From Verrucomicrobiota bacterium (GTDB lineage Bacteria; Verrucomicrobiota; Verrucomicrobiia; Limisphaerales; PALSA-1396), in NCBI GenBank assembly GCA_016200005.1, contig JACQFP010000020.1, forward strand, positions 1 to 64,000: a stretch of DNA of 64,000 nt, written 5' to 3'. Made by a program: the position numbers and the translations under genes. The stretch's first letter is position 1. Every line of letters begins with the position of its first letter. Shown here one piece after another: positions 9,391 through 17,685 of this stretch. The notes below the pieces were generated by a model, which saw only the letters and a list, made by a program, of their open reading frames with translations, searched no databases and was not told the DNA's origin.

Positions 9391-10521
9391 TCAATCCTTC
9401 ATTTTGTCCGCGTCAAGTCCCACGCTTCTGCACCAGGCGCGATAAGCCAACGGCGAAATTTCCGAGGGCTTGATTTCGCTGCGACCGCCCCAGAAAACGT
9501 TGGTGTAGCTGACCGGCAGGCCCACGCTCTTCAAGTGCTCGTCAATCGCCGCCTTGTGCTGGAGCACGACGGCCTTGTCAGTCCCGTGCGCCACGCCCAT
9601 GATGTTGACGTTGCGGAATTCCGGTCCGCCTTCGCGCCAATAGGCGTGCGTCATGATGTGATGGCGCCCCACTTCGCGCCCGGCCTCGATCTCGCGCCCC
9701 GGCGGCACCGCCCAATGAAACAGCGCGTTGAACCGCGTCACCCGCTCGCCGTCGGCCAGCGGCTTCACATGTTCGAGAAACGTGGAGAAACGGCCGATGA
9801 TTTTGCGCCGGTTCATCGCCTCCGCCACTTCCAAAAAAGTATCCAATGGCACTCCGGCTTCGTCGGCGCGCGACTGCCAGAGATTTTCGTTGAGTTCCTC
9901 CGGCTCAAACTCGCGCTTGAGCGCGATGAGGATTATCCATTCCAGTTCATTCAAAGTCACCACCTGCACGTCCATCACTTCCGCCAGCACGTCCGCCTTG
10001 CTGCCCGGGATCATCCCACGCCGCCGGATATGGCCGACGCCCAGCGCGAACAGCCGCTTGGCCGGCAGCAACACAAACCGCTCCGCGCCGGTCTGCCGGC
10101 ACAAGAATTCGCAATGCCTGGTCAGCGAGAATCCTTGCGGCACTTTCAGTGTGGTCCAGAGCTTGTAATTCGAGCCGGGCGTGGCGGCATCAGTCGAGCG
10201 CGTGACCACGTGCCCGGAAAAGGGGTCCTGTTGGAACATGTAATCGAAAGCGGAATCCAGTTTTTCCTGGGGCACCTGCCAGGCCACCAGCGCGCCCTGC
10301 GCCAGATTGGTCGCCAACAACGTCTGCCGCACCCGGCGGATCGTTCCCGCCCGCAACATCGCCTGAATCCGTTCCATGACCACGGGCAGTTCCACGCCGC
10401 ATTGGCGGGAGATTTCCTGGAGCGGCGCGCGCTGAAAACCTTGAATCTTGTCCTCCGAAATCGCAAGGATACGGGCGTTGACCGGGTCACTGATTTCAAC
10501 TGGCACGGTGACTGAATTCAT
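9391..10521 (-). CDS. Siroheme decarboxylase-like / Lrp-AsnC-type tandem fusion
   Basis: The 376-residue protein contains two copies of the winged-helix plus ferredoxin-like unit found in AhbA/AhbB and NirD/L/G/H. Half one: a Lrp-like HTH (PLQEISRQCGVELPVVMERIQAMLRAGTIRRV), then FSGHVVTRST and YKLWTTLKVP. Half two: LNELEWIILIALKREF, a second HTH, then RFNALFHWAVP and THAYWREGGPEFRNVNIMGVAHG. The H-x-Y-x-R and NLY/NIMG-like segments fit siroheme decarboxylase active-site loops, which argues against a plain regulator. AhbA and AhbB are usually separate subunits; here they are one chain. No other heme d1 or alternative-heme genes are adjacent, so the substrate is inferred. Confidence 0.65.
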   Translation of the reverse strand: MNSVTVPVEISDPVNARILAISEDKIQGFQRAPLQEISRQCGVELPVVMERIQAMLRAGTIRRVRQTLLATNLAQGALVAWQVPQEKLDSAFDYMFQQDPFSGHVVTRSTDAATPGSNYKLWTTLKVPQGFSLTRHCEFLCRQTGAERFVLLPAKRLFALGVGHIRRRGMIPGSKADVLAEVMDVQVVTLNELEWIILIALKREFEPEELNENLWQSRADEAGVPLDTFLEVAEAMNRRKIIGRFSTFLEHVKPLADGERVTRFNALFHWAVPPGREIEAGREVGRHHIMTHAYWREGGPEFRNVNIMGVAHGTDKAVVLQHKAAIDEHLKSVGLPVSYTNVFWGGRSEIKPSEISPLAYRAWCRSVGLDADKMKD

Positions 10522-10638
10522 GGCGTTCTTAATTTAACACAAATAACAACGGATCAATTCTGTTGGACAGAAACCCACTTGCCAATCTTTTTCAGGGCGC
10601 TGAAGACATTCTCGCGACGCGCGCTCCATCCGAATGAC

Positions 10639-11361
10639 ATGAACATTTCGATTCACGAGAAAACCGACGAAGCCAATATCGCTGCGGCAGATTGCCTGGC
10701 GGCGTGGCTGACACTTCCGACCACGCGCAACGTGATGGTCGCCGGCGGCAACTCGCCTTTGGAAGTCTATCGCCTGGTCGCTGAACGCAAGATGAAGCTG
10801 TCGCATCTGAATATCTTTCTCCTCGATGAATACGTCGGCGTGCCGTTGGCCGAGCCACGCAACTGCGCCAATCTCCTGCGCCGCTCCGTCGCGGAAGCGT
10901 GGGGGATTCCAGCATCGCAATTCTTCACCATAAGTTCGGCCGCAACCGACGCGCTCGAAAGCGTGCGCCAGCACGAACAACGGATCAAGAAACTCGGCGG
11001 CCTCGATGTGATCGTGCTTGGCCTCGGCCAGAACGGTCATCTCGGCTTCAACGAACCGGGCAGCACGGAAGATTCCACAGCGCGACTTGTCCACTTGGAT
11101 GCGACCTCGATCGCGGCCAACTGCAAATGGTTCGGCGGTGATTACGCGCCGTCCCTTGGGGTCACCGTCGGTTTGAAAACCATTCTTGCGACACGGCATA
11201 TCCTCATCATGGCTTACGGTGCCAACAAAGTGGCTGCCGTCAAAGCCATGATTGAAGAACCTCGAAGCGCCCAATGCCCGGCTTCGTTTCTACAAAATCA
11301 TCTGGATGTGCGCGTGTTGCTGGATCGCGCTGCCGCGGCAAGGTTGTCGGGGAAATCGTAG
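10639..11361 (+). CDS. nagB: Glucosamine-6-phosphate deaminase / 6-phosphogluconolactonase family
   Basis: The 240-residue cytosolic enzyme shows the NagB fold motifs in order: VMVAGGNSPLEVYRLV (phosphate-binding loop), IFLLDEYVGV (catalytic Asp region), and GLDVIVLGLGQNGHLGFNEPG (the GxGxDGHxxFNEP signature that carries the catalytic His and Glu). The family deaminates glucosamine-6-phosphate to fructose-6-phosphate and ammonia. The start at 10639 (MNISIHEKTDEANIAAADCL) matches the family length; an in-frame codon at 10579 adds an unlikely basic tail. It is transcribed divergently from the siroheme-decarboxylase-like gene. No other amino-sugar gene is next to it, so the symbol rests on motifs only. 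Confidence 0.8.
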   Translation: MNISIHEKTDEANIAAADCLAAWLTLPTTRNVMVAGGNSPLEVYRLVAERKMKLSHLNIFLLDEYVGVPLAEPRNCANLLRRSVAEAWGIPASQFFTISSAATDALESVRQHEQRIKKLGGLDVIVLGLGQNGHLGFNEPGSTEDSTARLVHLDATSIAANCKWFGGDYAPSLGVTVGLKTILATRHILIMAYGANKVAAVKAMIEEPRSAQCPASFLQNHLDVRVLLDRAAAARLSGKS

Positions 11362-11523
11362 GCCAGAGTTCTGCCGATGTGGAAATCGGCGATACGACCG
11401 GTTTGGTAACCCTCGCCCTCGGCGCAACTGAGACGATTTACTGGGTTGGTTATCGCAAAGCCGGCTACTCAGGAAGTTACGTTGTGATTTGCACCCGCTT
11501 TTGATTCGCTTAATCTAACGCCC

Positions 11524-12675
11524 GTGACATTGACCGATCTGTTCGCCAATGAAGAACTGCGCCAGCGTGAATTCCCCGTGACGCGCGAGAAAATCTTCCT
11601 CGCGCACGCGGGTGTTTGTCCATTGCCCCGGCGCGTCGCGGAAGCCATCTCCGATTACGCGCGCCGGACGACGACCGGGGATCAGGAGCAACTGGTTTAT
11701 CCGGCGGTGGTCAACAAGAGTCGCGAATTGGCCGCGCGTCTGCTCAACGCCCAGCCTGCAGAAATTGCTTTCGTTGGCCCGACCTCGCTGGCGTTGAGTT
11801 TGATCGCCAGCGGTCTCCCTTTTCGGAAGGGCGATAACATCCTCATCTATTTCGACGACTACCCGTCGAATGTTTATCCGTGGATGGCGCTGGCGGAAAG
11901 AGGAGTGCAAGTGCGCATGCTCAACACGCGCGAGCTGGGCGGCATCCGGCTGGCGGATGTGCGCGAGCAGGTGGATGAACAGACGCGGATGGTCGCCTTG
12001 GCGTCGTGTCATTTCATCAGTGGCTATCGGATCGACTACCAGGCGATTGGTCAGTTTCTGCGCGAACGAAACATTCTTTTTTGTCTGGATGCGATCCAGA
12101 CATTGGGCGCATTTCCGACGACGGTGGAGCACGTTGATTTCCTGGCTGCCGATGCGCACAAGTGGTTGCTGGGACCCTGCGCTGCTGGAATCATGTATGT
12201 GCGGCGATCGCTTCAGGAACGATTGAATCCGCCCATTTATGGTTGGAACAATGTGCGTTGTCCGAATTACGTGGCGCAGGAACAGATTGTTTTCCGAAGC
12301 GGCTCGCAACGGTTCGAAGCCGGCACCTATAATCTGCTCGGTCTCGTGGGTCTGCATGCCGCGCTGGAACTGATTTTGGAAATCGGGTTGGAGAACATCA
12401 GCCGCGAGTTGCTGCGCAAGCGCACCTGGCTCGTACCCGCGTTGCAGGCGAAAGGGTATGAAGTGTTGCACGCCAGCACGGCCAGCGAGACCACGAGCGG
12501 CATTGTCAGTTTCCACCGGGCCGGCGCTGACCTGCCGGCCTTGCACCAAAGGTTGCTGGCTGCCAACATCGTGACTTCGTTGCGCACCGACCGTGCGGGG
12601 CAACGCTACATTCGGCTTTCACCGCATTTCTACAACACCGACGCGGAGCTTCAGCGTGTGTTGGAAATATTGTGA
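11524..12675 (+). CDS. Class V PLP-dependent aminotransferase
   Basis: This 383-residue enzyme starts at a GTG. It carries the aminotransferase class V pattern: LAHAGVCPLP near the N-terminus, EIAFVGPTSLALSLIASGL for the cofactor phosphate, VALASCHFISGYRID, LFCLDAIQTLGAFP (Asp contacting the PLP pyridine nitrogen), and DFLAADAHKWLLGPCAAGIMYV with the Schiff-base lysine in HKWL. The late SGIVSF and RTDRAGQRYIRLSPHFYNT segments are typical of selenocysteine-lyase or isopenicillin-N-epimerase-like members. No active-site Cys loop like that of SufS is evident, so the reaction is not assigned. A DUF971 gene follows on the same strand. Confidence 0.8.
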   Translation: MTLTDLFANEELRQREFPVTREKIFLAHAGVCPLPRRVAEAISDYARRTTTGDQEQLVYPAVVNKSRELAARLLNAQPAEIAFVGPTSLALSLIASGLPFRKGDNILIYFDDYPSNVYPWMALAERGVQVRMLNTRELGGIRLADVREQVDEQTRMVALASCHFISGYRIDYQAIGQFLRERNILFCLDAIQTLGAFPTTVEHVDFLAADAHKWLLGPCAAGIMYVRRSLQERLNPPIYGWNNVRCPNYVAQEQIVFRSGSQRFEAGTYNLLGLVGLHAALELILEIGLENISRELLRKRTWLVPALQAKGYEVLHASTASETTSGIVSFHRAGADLPALHQRLLAANIVTSLRTDRAGQRYIRLSPHFYNTDAELQRVLEIL

Positions 12676-12753
12676 GCCGCAAAGTATTCTTTGAAAGCTT
12701 CATCCTTTGACTCCCCGGATGACAAGTGGGGAGGGGAGTTTGGTCCAATTGCA

Positions 12754-13101
12754 ATGAATGGGTGGACGGGGCGAATCACGGCGGGTTATCTTTTGAACGT
12801 GCGACCGAAGGACATTCAACAAGTTGGCGAAGAGCTGGCGATCAAATGGGAGGATGGCAGCGAAAGTTTTGTGGGGCTGGAAAGACTGCGCCGCCATTGT
12901 CCGTGCGCCGGGTGCAAAGGGGAGGTGGACATCATGGGCAATCTTTACAAGAACCCGGACCAGCCGTTGCCCGCGAGCGCATTTCAATTGAAGCGAATAG
13001 CCAAGGTCGGCAGTTACGCCATCCAACCGTTCTGGGGCGACGGCCACGCCACGGGGATCTATTCCTTCGATTATTTGCGCAAGGTCGCGGACGCCAAATG
13101 A
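12754..13101 (+). CDS. DUF971 (GBBH-like N-terminal domain) protein
   Basis: The 115-residue protein matches the small domain found at the N-terminus of gamma-butyrobetaine hydroxylases and as stand-alone DUF971 proteins, where a zinc-like site and an RxxCPCAxCxGE motif are characteristic (LRRHCPCAGCKGEVD here). The ending YAIQPFWGDGHATGIYSFDYLRKV is also diagnostic. Stand-alone members are often beside Fe-S or Mrp-type genes; here the neighbour is the class V aminotransferase, 78 bp upstream. The start at 12754 follows a purine-rich GGGGAGGGGAG stretch and trims a non-conserved extension from 12691. The role is unknown. Confidence 0.8.
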   Translation: MNGWTGRITAGYLLNVRPKDIQQVGEELAIKWEDGSESFVGLERLRRHCPCAGCKGEVDIMGNLYKNPDQPLPASAFQLKRIAKVGSYAIQPFWGDGHATGIYSFDYLRKVADAK

Positions 13102-13118
13102 TGGGCGCAACTGGCACC

Positions 13119-13147
13119 AAAAAACCACCGCCCATCAAGGGGCGGTG
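13119..13147 (-). terminator. Rho-independent terminator between convergent genes
   Basis: A perfect 9-bp stem CCACCGCCC/GGGCGGTGG with an ATCAA loop. On the minus strand it is followed by six U, placing it 23 bp after the stop of the secreted gene at 13170. It may also slow transcription from the plus-strand gene. Confidence 0.85.
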
Positions 13148-13169
13148 GTTCAGAGATGCTGAATCCTGA

Positions 13170-14078
13170 CTATTCGGGGGATGGCGCGTTGAGCCGAGTG
13201 ATCTTGTAGAGAATTTTGTCCGAGCCGGAAACACCCCTCAAGGTTGTAGTGGCCCTGGGGTCTGGCTTTTTCACGTTGATCGCCCCGGTAAACTCGCGGA
13301 CCACGAAGTTGGTGATGACGATGTTCGTGGTGACGAAGTTCGTTACCAGAATGTTCGTATCCATGACGTTGGTTTCCACAGTATAAATCACAAACGACGA
13401 TTGAATCGAAATCTGGCCGTTGGCGGACAAGAGCGCCTGACCTGTGAAGTTGTGGTTCGTGGGGCCGCCGCCGGCACCCGTGCCAACCACGTCGTAGGCA
13501 TTCGGGACGGGATCGTCCGTCAGCGTCAAACTGAAGAACTCGTTGAAGAGAACTCCGTTAACACCGTTCGTTTTTCCTTTACCAAAGTAAGTGCCGGAGA
13601 TGTCGGGCAGAAAAATCGCCGGGACACCCTTCAGGAAAACAACACTGCCGTCCTTGATCGTGGCGCGCATTGACATCTTGCCAGGATTTACGGTGGCCAC
13701 GAAGCTGACGGGGTCGGCAATATCGGTATTGGTGCCGTTGGAGGTTGCGCGCTCGGTGTAAAAGCCGACAACCTGGCCGGAACGATCGAAACCCCAGGCG
13801 CCGGAAATGGCGGCCGCTCCATAAGAATTCTCTTTGGGAGCAAGCACAAGCGCATTCACGCCATGTGGGACGGGGCCGAAAATCTCGTGGCCTGAAACCG
13901 AGAAATCGTCGCCGAAGGTAATGTACGCCGTGCCTTGTCTGGCATGGCCCATCCTAAAATCCCACATCCCCACCGGGGAATTCTGGGCTTGCGCGGTGAT
14001 CTCAAGACCGCTGAGCAGCAAGGCAAAAACCAAACCCGCGGCGATCCGGTTCTTCCGGCTGAATATATTCGTTTTCAT
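13170..14078 (-). CDS. Secreted hypothetical protein at the end of the pil operon
   Basis: A 302-residue protein with a clear signal peptide (MKTNIFSRKNRIAAGLVFAL, then LLSGLEITAQA-QNS). The mature part begins PVGMWDFRMGHARQGTAYITFGDDFSVSGHEIF and is beta-rich with Gly/Thr/Asn repeats (TNVMDTNILVTNFVTTNIVITNFVV). It starts 37 bp after pilQ on the same strand, so it is probably co-transcribed with the pilus genes and closed by the terminator at 13119. No known domain was recognised. An accessory pilus or outer-membrane role is suggested only by position. Confidence 0.7.
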   Translation of the reverse strand: MKTNIFSRKNRIAAGLVFALLLSGLEITAQAQNSPVGMWDFRMGHARQGTAYITFGDDFSVSGHEIFGPVPHGVNALVLAPKENSYGAAAISGAWGFDRSGQVVGFYTERATSNGTNTDIADPVSFVATVNPGKMSMRATIKDGSVVFLKGVPAIFLPDISGTYFGKGKTNGVNGVLFNEFFSLTLTDDPVPNAYDVVGTGAGGGPTNHNFTGQALLSANGQISIQSSFVIYTVETNVMDTNILVTNFVTTNIVITNFVVREFTGAINVKKPDPRATTTLRGVSGSDKILYKITRLNAPSPE

Positions 14079-14114
14079 GGAAATTAATTCCTATTGGCTT
14101 GAACGTTTGCCGGA

Positions 14115-15677
14115 TTAATTCTTGAGGTTTTGCTCGTGTTCGATGGCCCGGTCGCCGGGAATGGGCTTGCTCCAATCGAGGGGTTTGGCGCTGTCCCAAG
14201 CCGTCGGTTTCAGTTCAGGCTCTTCCACGAACGTGCTCTTGAGGAAATCGGTTCTGGCCGTGACTTGATAATCATCCTCGGTCACAATGGTGGGCGTGAT
14301 GAAGATCATCAGGTTGTTCTTCTCGCGAGTTTTGCTCTCCGAGCGGAAGGCCCAGCCGAGCACCGGAATATCACCAAATACCGGCACCTTGGTGTAGGTC
14401 TTGTTGGAGTTGTTCTTGACCAGTCCGCCCATGACCAGGGTATTGCCGCTGGGGATGAGCACCTGCGTTTCGATCCGGCGAATGTCATATTCATCTGCCT
14501 GGTTGATGGTGCCGGCGACGGTTTTGGTAATGGTGTTGAAAACACTGGAGACTTCCGGAATGACTTTCAGGTTGACGAAGTCGTTGGCCGAAATACGGGG
14601 TGTAACTTTAAGGATCGTGCCCAGGTTGGTGTAGGTGACTTGCGAGCCGCCCGGCGAACCTTGTGTGCCGGCAGTCGTCGCGAAGATCGGCTCAGCGCGC
14701 GTCACGGAAAGAATCGCCTCCTGGTTGTCAAGTGTCACGGCTCGCGGAGTGGACAACACTTGGGCGTCGGCGTCGCTGTTGAGGAACGAGAGCACTGTTT
14801 TAACGCCATCCGCATTCAAGAAGGCCGTGTAAGGTGTCAACCCGCCCGAGGTGCTGACGATGAACTTCGACGGGTCTTGGAGAAGACCGCCAATCGGTGC
14901 CGGGCTAATGGTGCCGGGTCCGCCTGAGCCAGGTGTGGAGGGCTGATTAGGGGCGGCGGATCGCTGCGCATTGTTGCCCAGCGAGAGGTTTTGCGCCTGG
15001 AGTGTGCTGGTCCAATCGATGCCCTTCTTGGTTTTCGGGTTCGAGGAGGTTTCCACCAGCTTGGCTTCGATGAGCACCTGTTTGGTCGGCGTGTCGAGTC
15101 TCTCCACGAGTTCATCCACTCCCAGCATTTCTTTTTCCGTGGCGAGGACGACCAGTTGGCTGGTGCGGACGTCGCCAATCACCTTGCTGCGTTTGTCAAT
15201 CAGGTTGGCTCGCACGACCGACTCGATGTTCGTGGGGCTGGCGAATTTGAGCTGGATGATCTTGGAGATGAGGGGATCGGGCAAGGCCGGGTCTTTGACC
15301 GTGATCCGGGCGATCTGGGTTTTTGGGTCTTCAACGATGATGAGGTTGTAATTGTTGAGGACGGCGGTAAGGGCCTGTTGCGCGGTCAATTTTTCCCAGC
15401 GGATGGAGATGGTGGGCTGGGGGATCACTTTGCCATCCGGCCCCACGGTGCCAAACGAAACCTTGGGATCGAGGATGTAGTTCAAGTTGGCCTGGCGGGC
15501 CAGGTTTTTGATGGCGTCAATCAAACCGACATCATCCATCACGATCAGAGGGATCACCTCGTTGGGATCGTGCGGAGCAGCGTTGGTTGGAGTGGCGGCG
15601 GGTTTGTCTTGGGTCCAGCCGACCGTACTTCCGGCAAGAAGCCCAGCGAGACTCAGGAGGATGAGTTTTGATTTCAT
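14115..15677 (-). CDS. pilQ: Type IV pilus secretin
   Basis: The 520-residue precursor has a signal peptide (MKSKLILLSLAGLLAGSTVG). An STN/N0-like domain follows (IPLIVMDDVGLIDAIKNLARQANLNYILDP), then a secretin N domain with SKVIGDVRTSQLVVLATEKEMLGVDELVERLD, and the C-terminal pore with VPVFGDIPVLGWAFRSES and NNLMIFITPTIV, the canonical secretin signature. PilQ forms the outer-membrane ring through which the pilus leaves the cell. It is shorter than Pseudomonas PilQ because it lacks AMIN domains. A 256-bp gap separates it from pilP, so it could also have its own promoter. Confidence 0.92.
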   Translation of the reverse strand: MKSKLILLSLAGLLAGSTVGWTQDKPAATPTNAAPHDPNEVIPLIVMDDVGLIDAIKNLARQANLNYILDPKVSFGTVGPDGKVIPQPTISIRWEKLTAQQALTAVLNNYNLIIVEDPKTQIARITVKDPALPDPLISKIIQLKFASPTNIESVVRANLIDKRSKVIGDVRTSQLVVLATEKEMLGVDELVERLDTPTKQVLIEAKLVETSSNPKTKKGIDWTSTLQAQNLSLGNNAQRSAAPNQPSTPGSGGPGTISPAPIGGLLQDPSKFIVSTSGGLTPYTAFLNADGVKTVLSFLNSDADAQVLSTPRAVTLDNQEAILSVTRAEPIFATTAGTQGSPGGSQVTYTNLGTILKVTPRISANDFVNLKVIPEVSSVFNTITKTVAGTINQADEYDIRRIETQVLIPSGNTLVMGGLVKNNSNKTYTKVPVFGDIPVLGWAFRSESKTREKNNLMIFITPTIVTEDDYQVTARTDFLKSTFVEEPELKPTAWDSAKPLDWSKPIPGDRAIEHEQNLKN

Positions 15678-15933
15678 TTATTTTTTGGTTTTAGTTACTG
15701 ATGCTTGGTTTTAGTTTATGTGTTCACGATCCGTTCACAGATATACGGCTTCTTCATTACAGTTTTTAGCAACCCAGGTGCCAGTGCTTGTGAAGCTTCC
15801 CGAATGCACCGGCGGTGAATCAAAATGCCCTATTTCCCGACCTTGTTGTCCACCAATGTGACAACATCAGTTGGTCCAACATTTCATTTTGCATCTGTGC
15901 GTCACACGATGTGTGTAATGTTGCCGCGCAGAT
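15678..15933. other. Spacer between pilP-like and pilQ genes
   Basis: Bases 15678-15933 hold no convincing coding sequence on either strand. The first 40 bp upstream of pilQ are AT-rich (TTTTTTGGTTTTAGTTACTG on the plus strand). No terminator hairpin was seen, so read-through from pilP is possible. Confidence 0.4.
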
Positions 15934-16422
15934 TTACAACCCTTTTCGCAGTTCTCTGTGCTCGCCTGTACTCACGATTTCGACTGCGACTGATACCGGA
16001 GGACGGATTTCCAGACACCGAATCTTGACTTTTCCGGCAGGCGTCGGGACATCTCCTTCTTCACCGATTCCGAAGGTGCGTCCGTTGATGATGGCAAGTG
16101 GTTGGCTGACCGTGCCCGAGAATCCTTGCAGGACCAGATATCCGGCGCCGGCTGCCGCACCGGGTTTCGGCTTTTCGACCGGAGTGATGGAGCGCAATGG
16201 GAAAAAAGGATCCTTGCCGCCTCGTTCGTCAAATTCAGATTTGGGGAAGGCGGTTTCATGTTCGGGAGGTGGGTTGGTGACAACGGCCGTTGCGGGCGCT
16301 TTGGGAGGCGCGGCTAACGAACCGAACGCACAGCCCAGGAGGCAGACCAGACTTGCGCAGCCACGCAGCCAACGGCCATTGATCCGAAGCGGGTAAGGGT
16401 TCATTGGTTGGCAGTTTATCAT
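15934..16422 (-). CDS. pilP: PilP-like pilotin/alignment protein
   Basis: The 162-residue protein starts by an ATGA overlap with pilO; an internal ATG at 16404 is an alternative. A hydrophobic N-terminal segment (RGCASLVCLLGCAFGSLA) acts as a signal or lipoprotein-like anchor. After a Pro-rich linker comes ERGGKDPFFPL, equivalent to the RDPF motif of PilP, then the small beta domain LVLQGFSGTVSQPLAIINGRTFGIGEEGDV. PilP connects the PilNO inner-membrane ring to the PilQ secretin in the periplasm. Sequence similarity is weak; the assignment rests on the motif plus position in pilMNO-P-Q order. Confidence 0.75.
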   Translation of the reverse strand: MINCQPMNPYPLRINGRWLRGCASLVCLLGCAFGSLAAPPKAPATAVVTNPPPEHETAFPKSEFDERGGKDPFFPLRSITPVEKPKPGAAAGAGYLVLQGFSGTVSQPLAIINGRTFGIGEEGDVPTPAGKVKIRCLEIRPPVSVAVEIVSTGEHRELRKGL

Positions 16423-16997
16423 GAGCCAGTAGGTTTGACCAGCGATACGATTTCCATCTTGAAAGCGAGTTGCTCGCTTTCTCCCGGAGTGGAAGAAAGG
16501 TTCGGCTGCAATTCCAAGTTCTGAACGCGCATGTAGGGGAATTGGTTTTCGAAGTCAGCCACAAACTTGCCAAGGTCATTGTAGTACGCGATGCCCCGGA
16601 CGATGTACGTGACTTGTTTGTACGGGAAGTTGGCCAGCACGTTGACCTCGCTGGGCGGCTCGGGGCTGATTTGCGGGATATCCACCTTGTAGCGCAACTG
16701 GAACTCCCGGAGCATGAGCACGAACCAGGAGAACAGATCACCCGTGGCCATGCCGCTCTCGATGGCGCCAAGTTTTTGGGTCGCTTCTTTCAGATCGCTT
16801 TCGATTTTGTCCGCCGCATCGACGGCTTGCTGGACTTTGCTCAGCCGCTGTTGGGCCTTGCCCAGGTTTTGCGAAAGGTCCTTAAGTTTGGCTTTTTGCA
16901 AATTGATGATGCCATACCATACGCCGGCGATGGTCAGCAAGGTGGCCAATACCACCAGGATGAGTTGCTGCCGCTTTTCTTTGGAGAGTTTATTCAT
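16419..16997 (-). CDS. pilO: Type IV pilus inner-membrane protein PilO
   Basis: The 192-residue bitopic protein has a basic N-terminus, a single membrane helix (LILVVLATLLTIAGVWYGII), a coiled coil (about residues 35-75: LQKAKLKDLSQNLGKAQQRL), and a periplasmic ferredoxin-like domain (VTYIVRGIAYYNDLGKFVADFENQFPYMRVQNLEL). This is the architecture of PilO/GspM-type proteins, which form a ring with PilN. The start at 16997 lies 1 bp after the pilN stop; the open frame further upstream overlaps pilN and is not used. Confidence 0.85.
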   Translation of the reverse strand: MNKLSKEKRQQLILVVLATLLTIAGVWYGIINLQKAKLKDLSQNLGKAQQRLSKVQQAVDAADKIESDLKEATQKLGAIESGMATGDLFSWFVLMLREFQLRYKVDIPQISPEPPSEVNVLANFPYKQVTYIVRGIAYYNDLGKFVADFENQFPYMRVQNLELQPNLSSTPGESEQLAFKMEIVSLVKPTGS

Positions 16998-16998
16998 G

Positions 16999-17676
16999 TC
17001 AACGGGTCTTGTCCGGGTAACGGCATTCGAGGGTAAACAGCACGTGGAGTTTGCCCGACACGCTGTCAATTTGCGGCGACGACAAACTTGTCAATTTGAT
17101 ATTGGTGTCGTTGGTTTTCCCAAGCGCCTCCTGAAAATAGGACGAATTGGCCAGCGTTTCCTTGAATTTGTTCAACTGTTCGGCTCGTGGACTGAAGTCC
17201 TTGCCATCGAGCACGAGCGTGATCTTCTCCGTGACGCTGGCCGGCTTGCCTTTGATGACCCGGGTATCATTAGTCTTGTCCTTGACTTCAGCGTTTAAGA
17301 TATATTGCTGCATCACTTTAAGGTGGACGAGTTGAACCTCATCGACGGTGGTTCGTTGCAGTGCGTTCAAGGGATTGCCGATGAGAAAACGGTTGCTGGC
17401 CAACTGCCGCAATTTGGCGACCTTCTCCTCGGTTTCTTCGAGTTTCTTCTTATTATTGATGACCTGTTGGTACTGGCTTTCCTGTGATTTTGATTTGGTT
17501 TCAAGACCGCTTAGTTTTTCGTTGTCTCGCATGATCTCGATCTGGAGCAAAACGCACCAAATCACCACGCCGGCAACCAGCACCCCCGCACCCCACATGG
17601 CGCGCTTGACCGGGTCACGGCGGCGCAATTCTTCGAGCGCTTGCGCTTCCGAGAGCAGATTGAGACGTATGGGCAT
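16999..17676 (-). CDS. pilN: Type IV pilus assembly protein PilN
   Basis: The 225-residue protein opens with MPIRLNLLSEAQALEE, which matches the cytoplasmic PilN N-terminal motif INLLP that docks into PilM. A membrane helix (AMWGAGVLVAGVVIWCVLLQ) and a long coiled coil (residues ~50-95: LSGLETKSKSQESQYQQVIN) follow, then a periplasmic domain with VDEVQLVHLKVMQQY. It is 9 bp downstream of pilM and directly abuts pilO, so translation is probably coupled. Confidence 0.88.
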   Translation of the reverse strand: MPIRLNLLSEAQALEELRRRDPVKRAMWGAGVLVAGVVIWCVLLQIEIMRDNEKLSGLETKSKSQESQYQQVINNKKKLEETEEKVAKLRQLASNRFLIGNPLNALQRTTVDEVQLVHLKVMQQYILNAEVKDKTNDTRVIKGKPASVTEKITLVLDGKDFSPRAEQLNKFKETLANSSYFQEALGKTNDTNIKLTSLSSPQIDSVSGKLHVLFTLECRYPDKTR

Positions 17677-17685
17677 AATCTGATG

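Noticed and set aside
11362-11523. Short frame (TTGLVTLALGATETIYWVGY...) between nagB and the aminotransferase gene
   Set aside because: It depends on a frame shared with nagB 3' sequence and matches nothing recognised; too weak to list.
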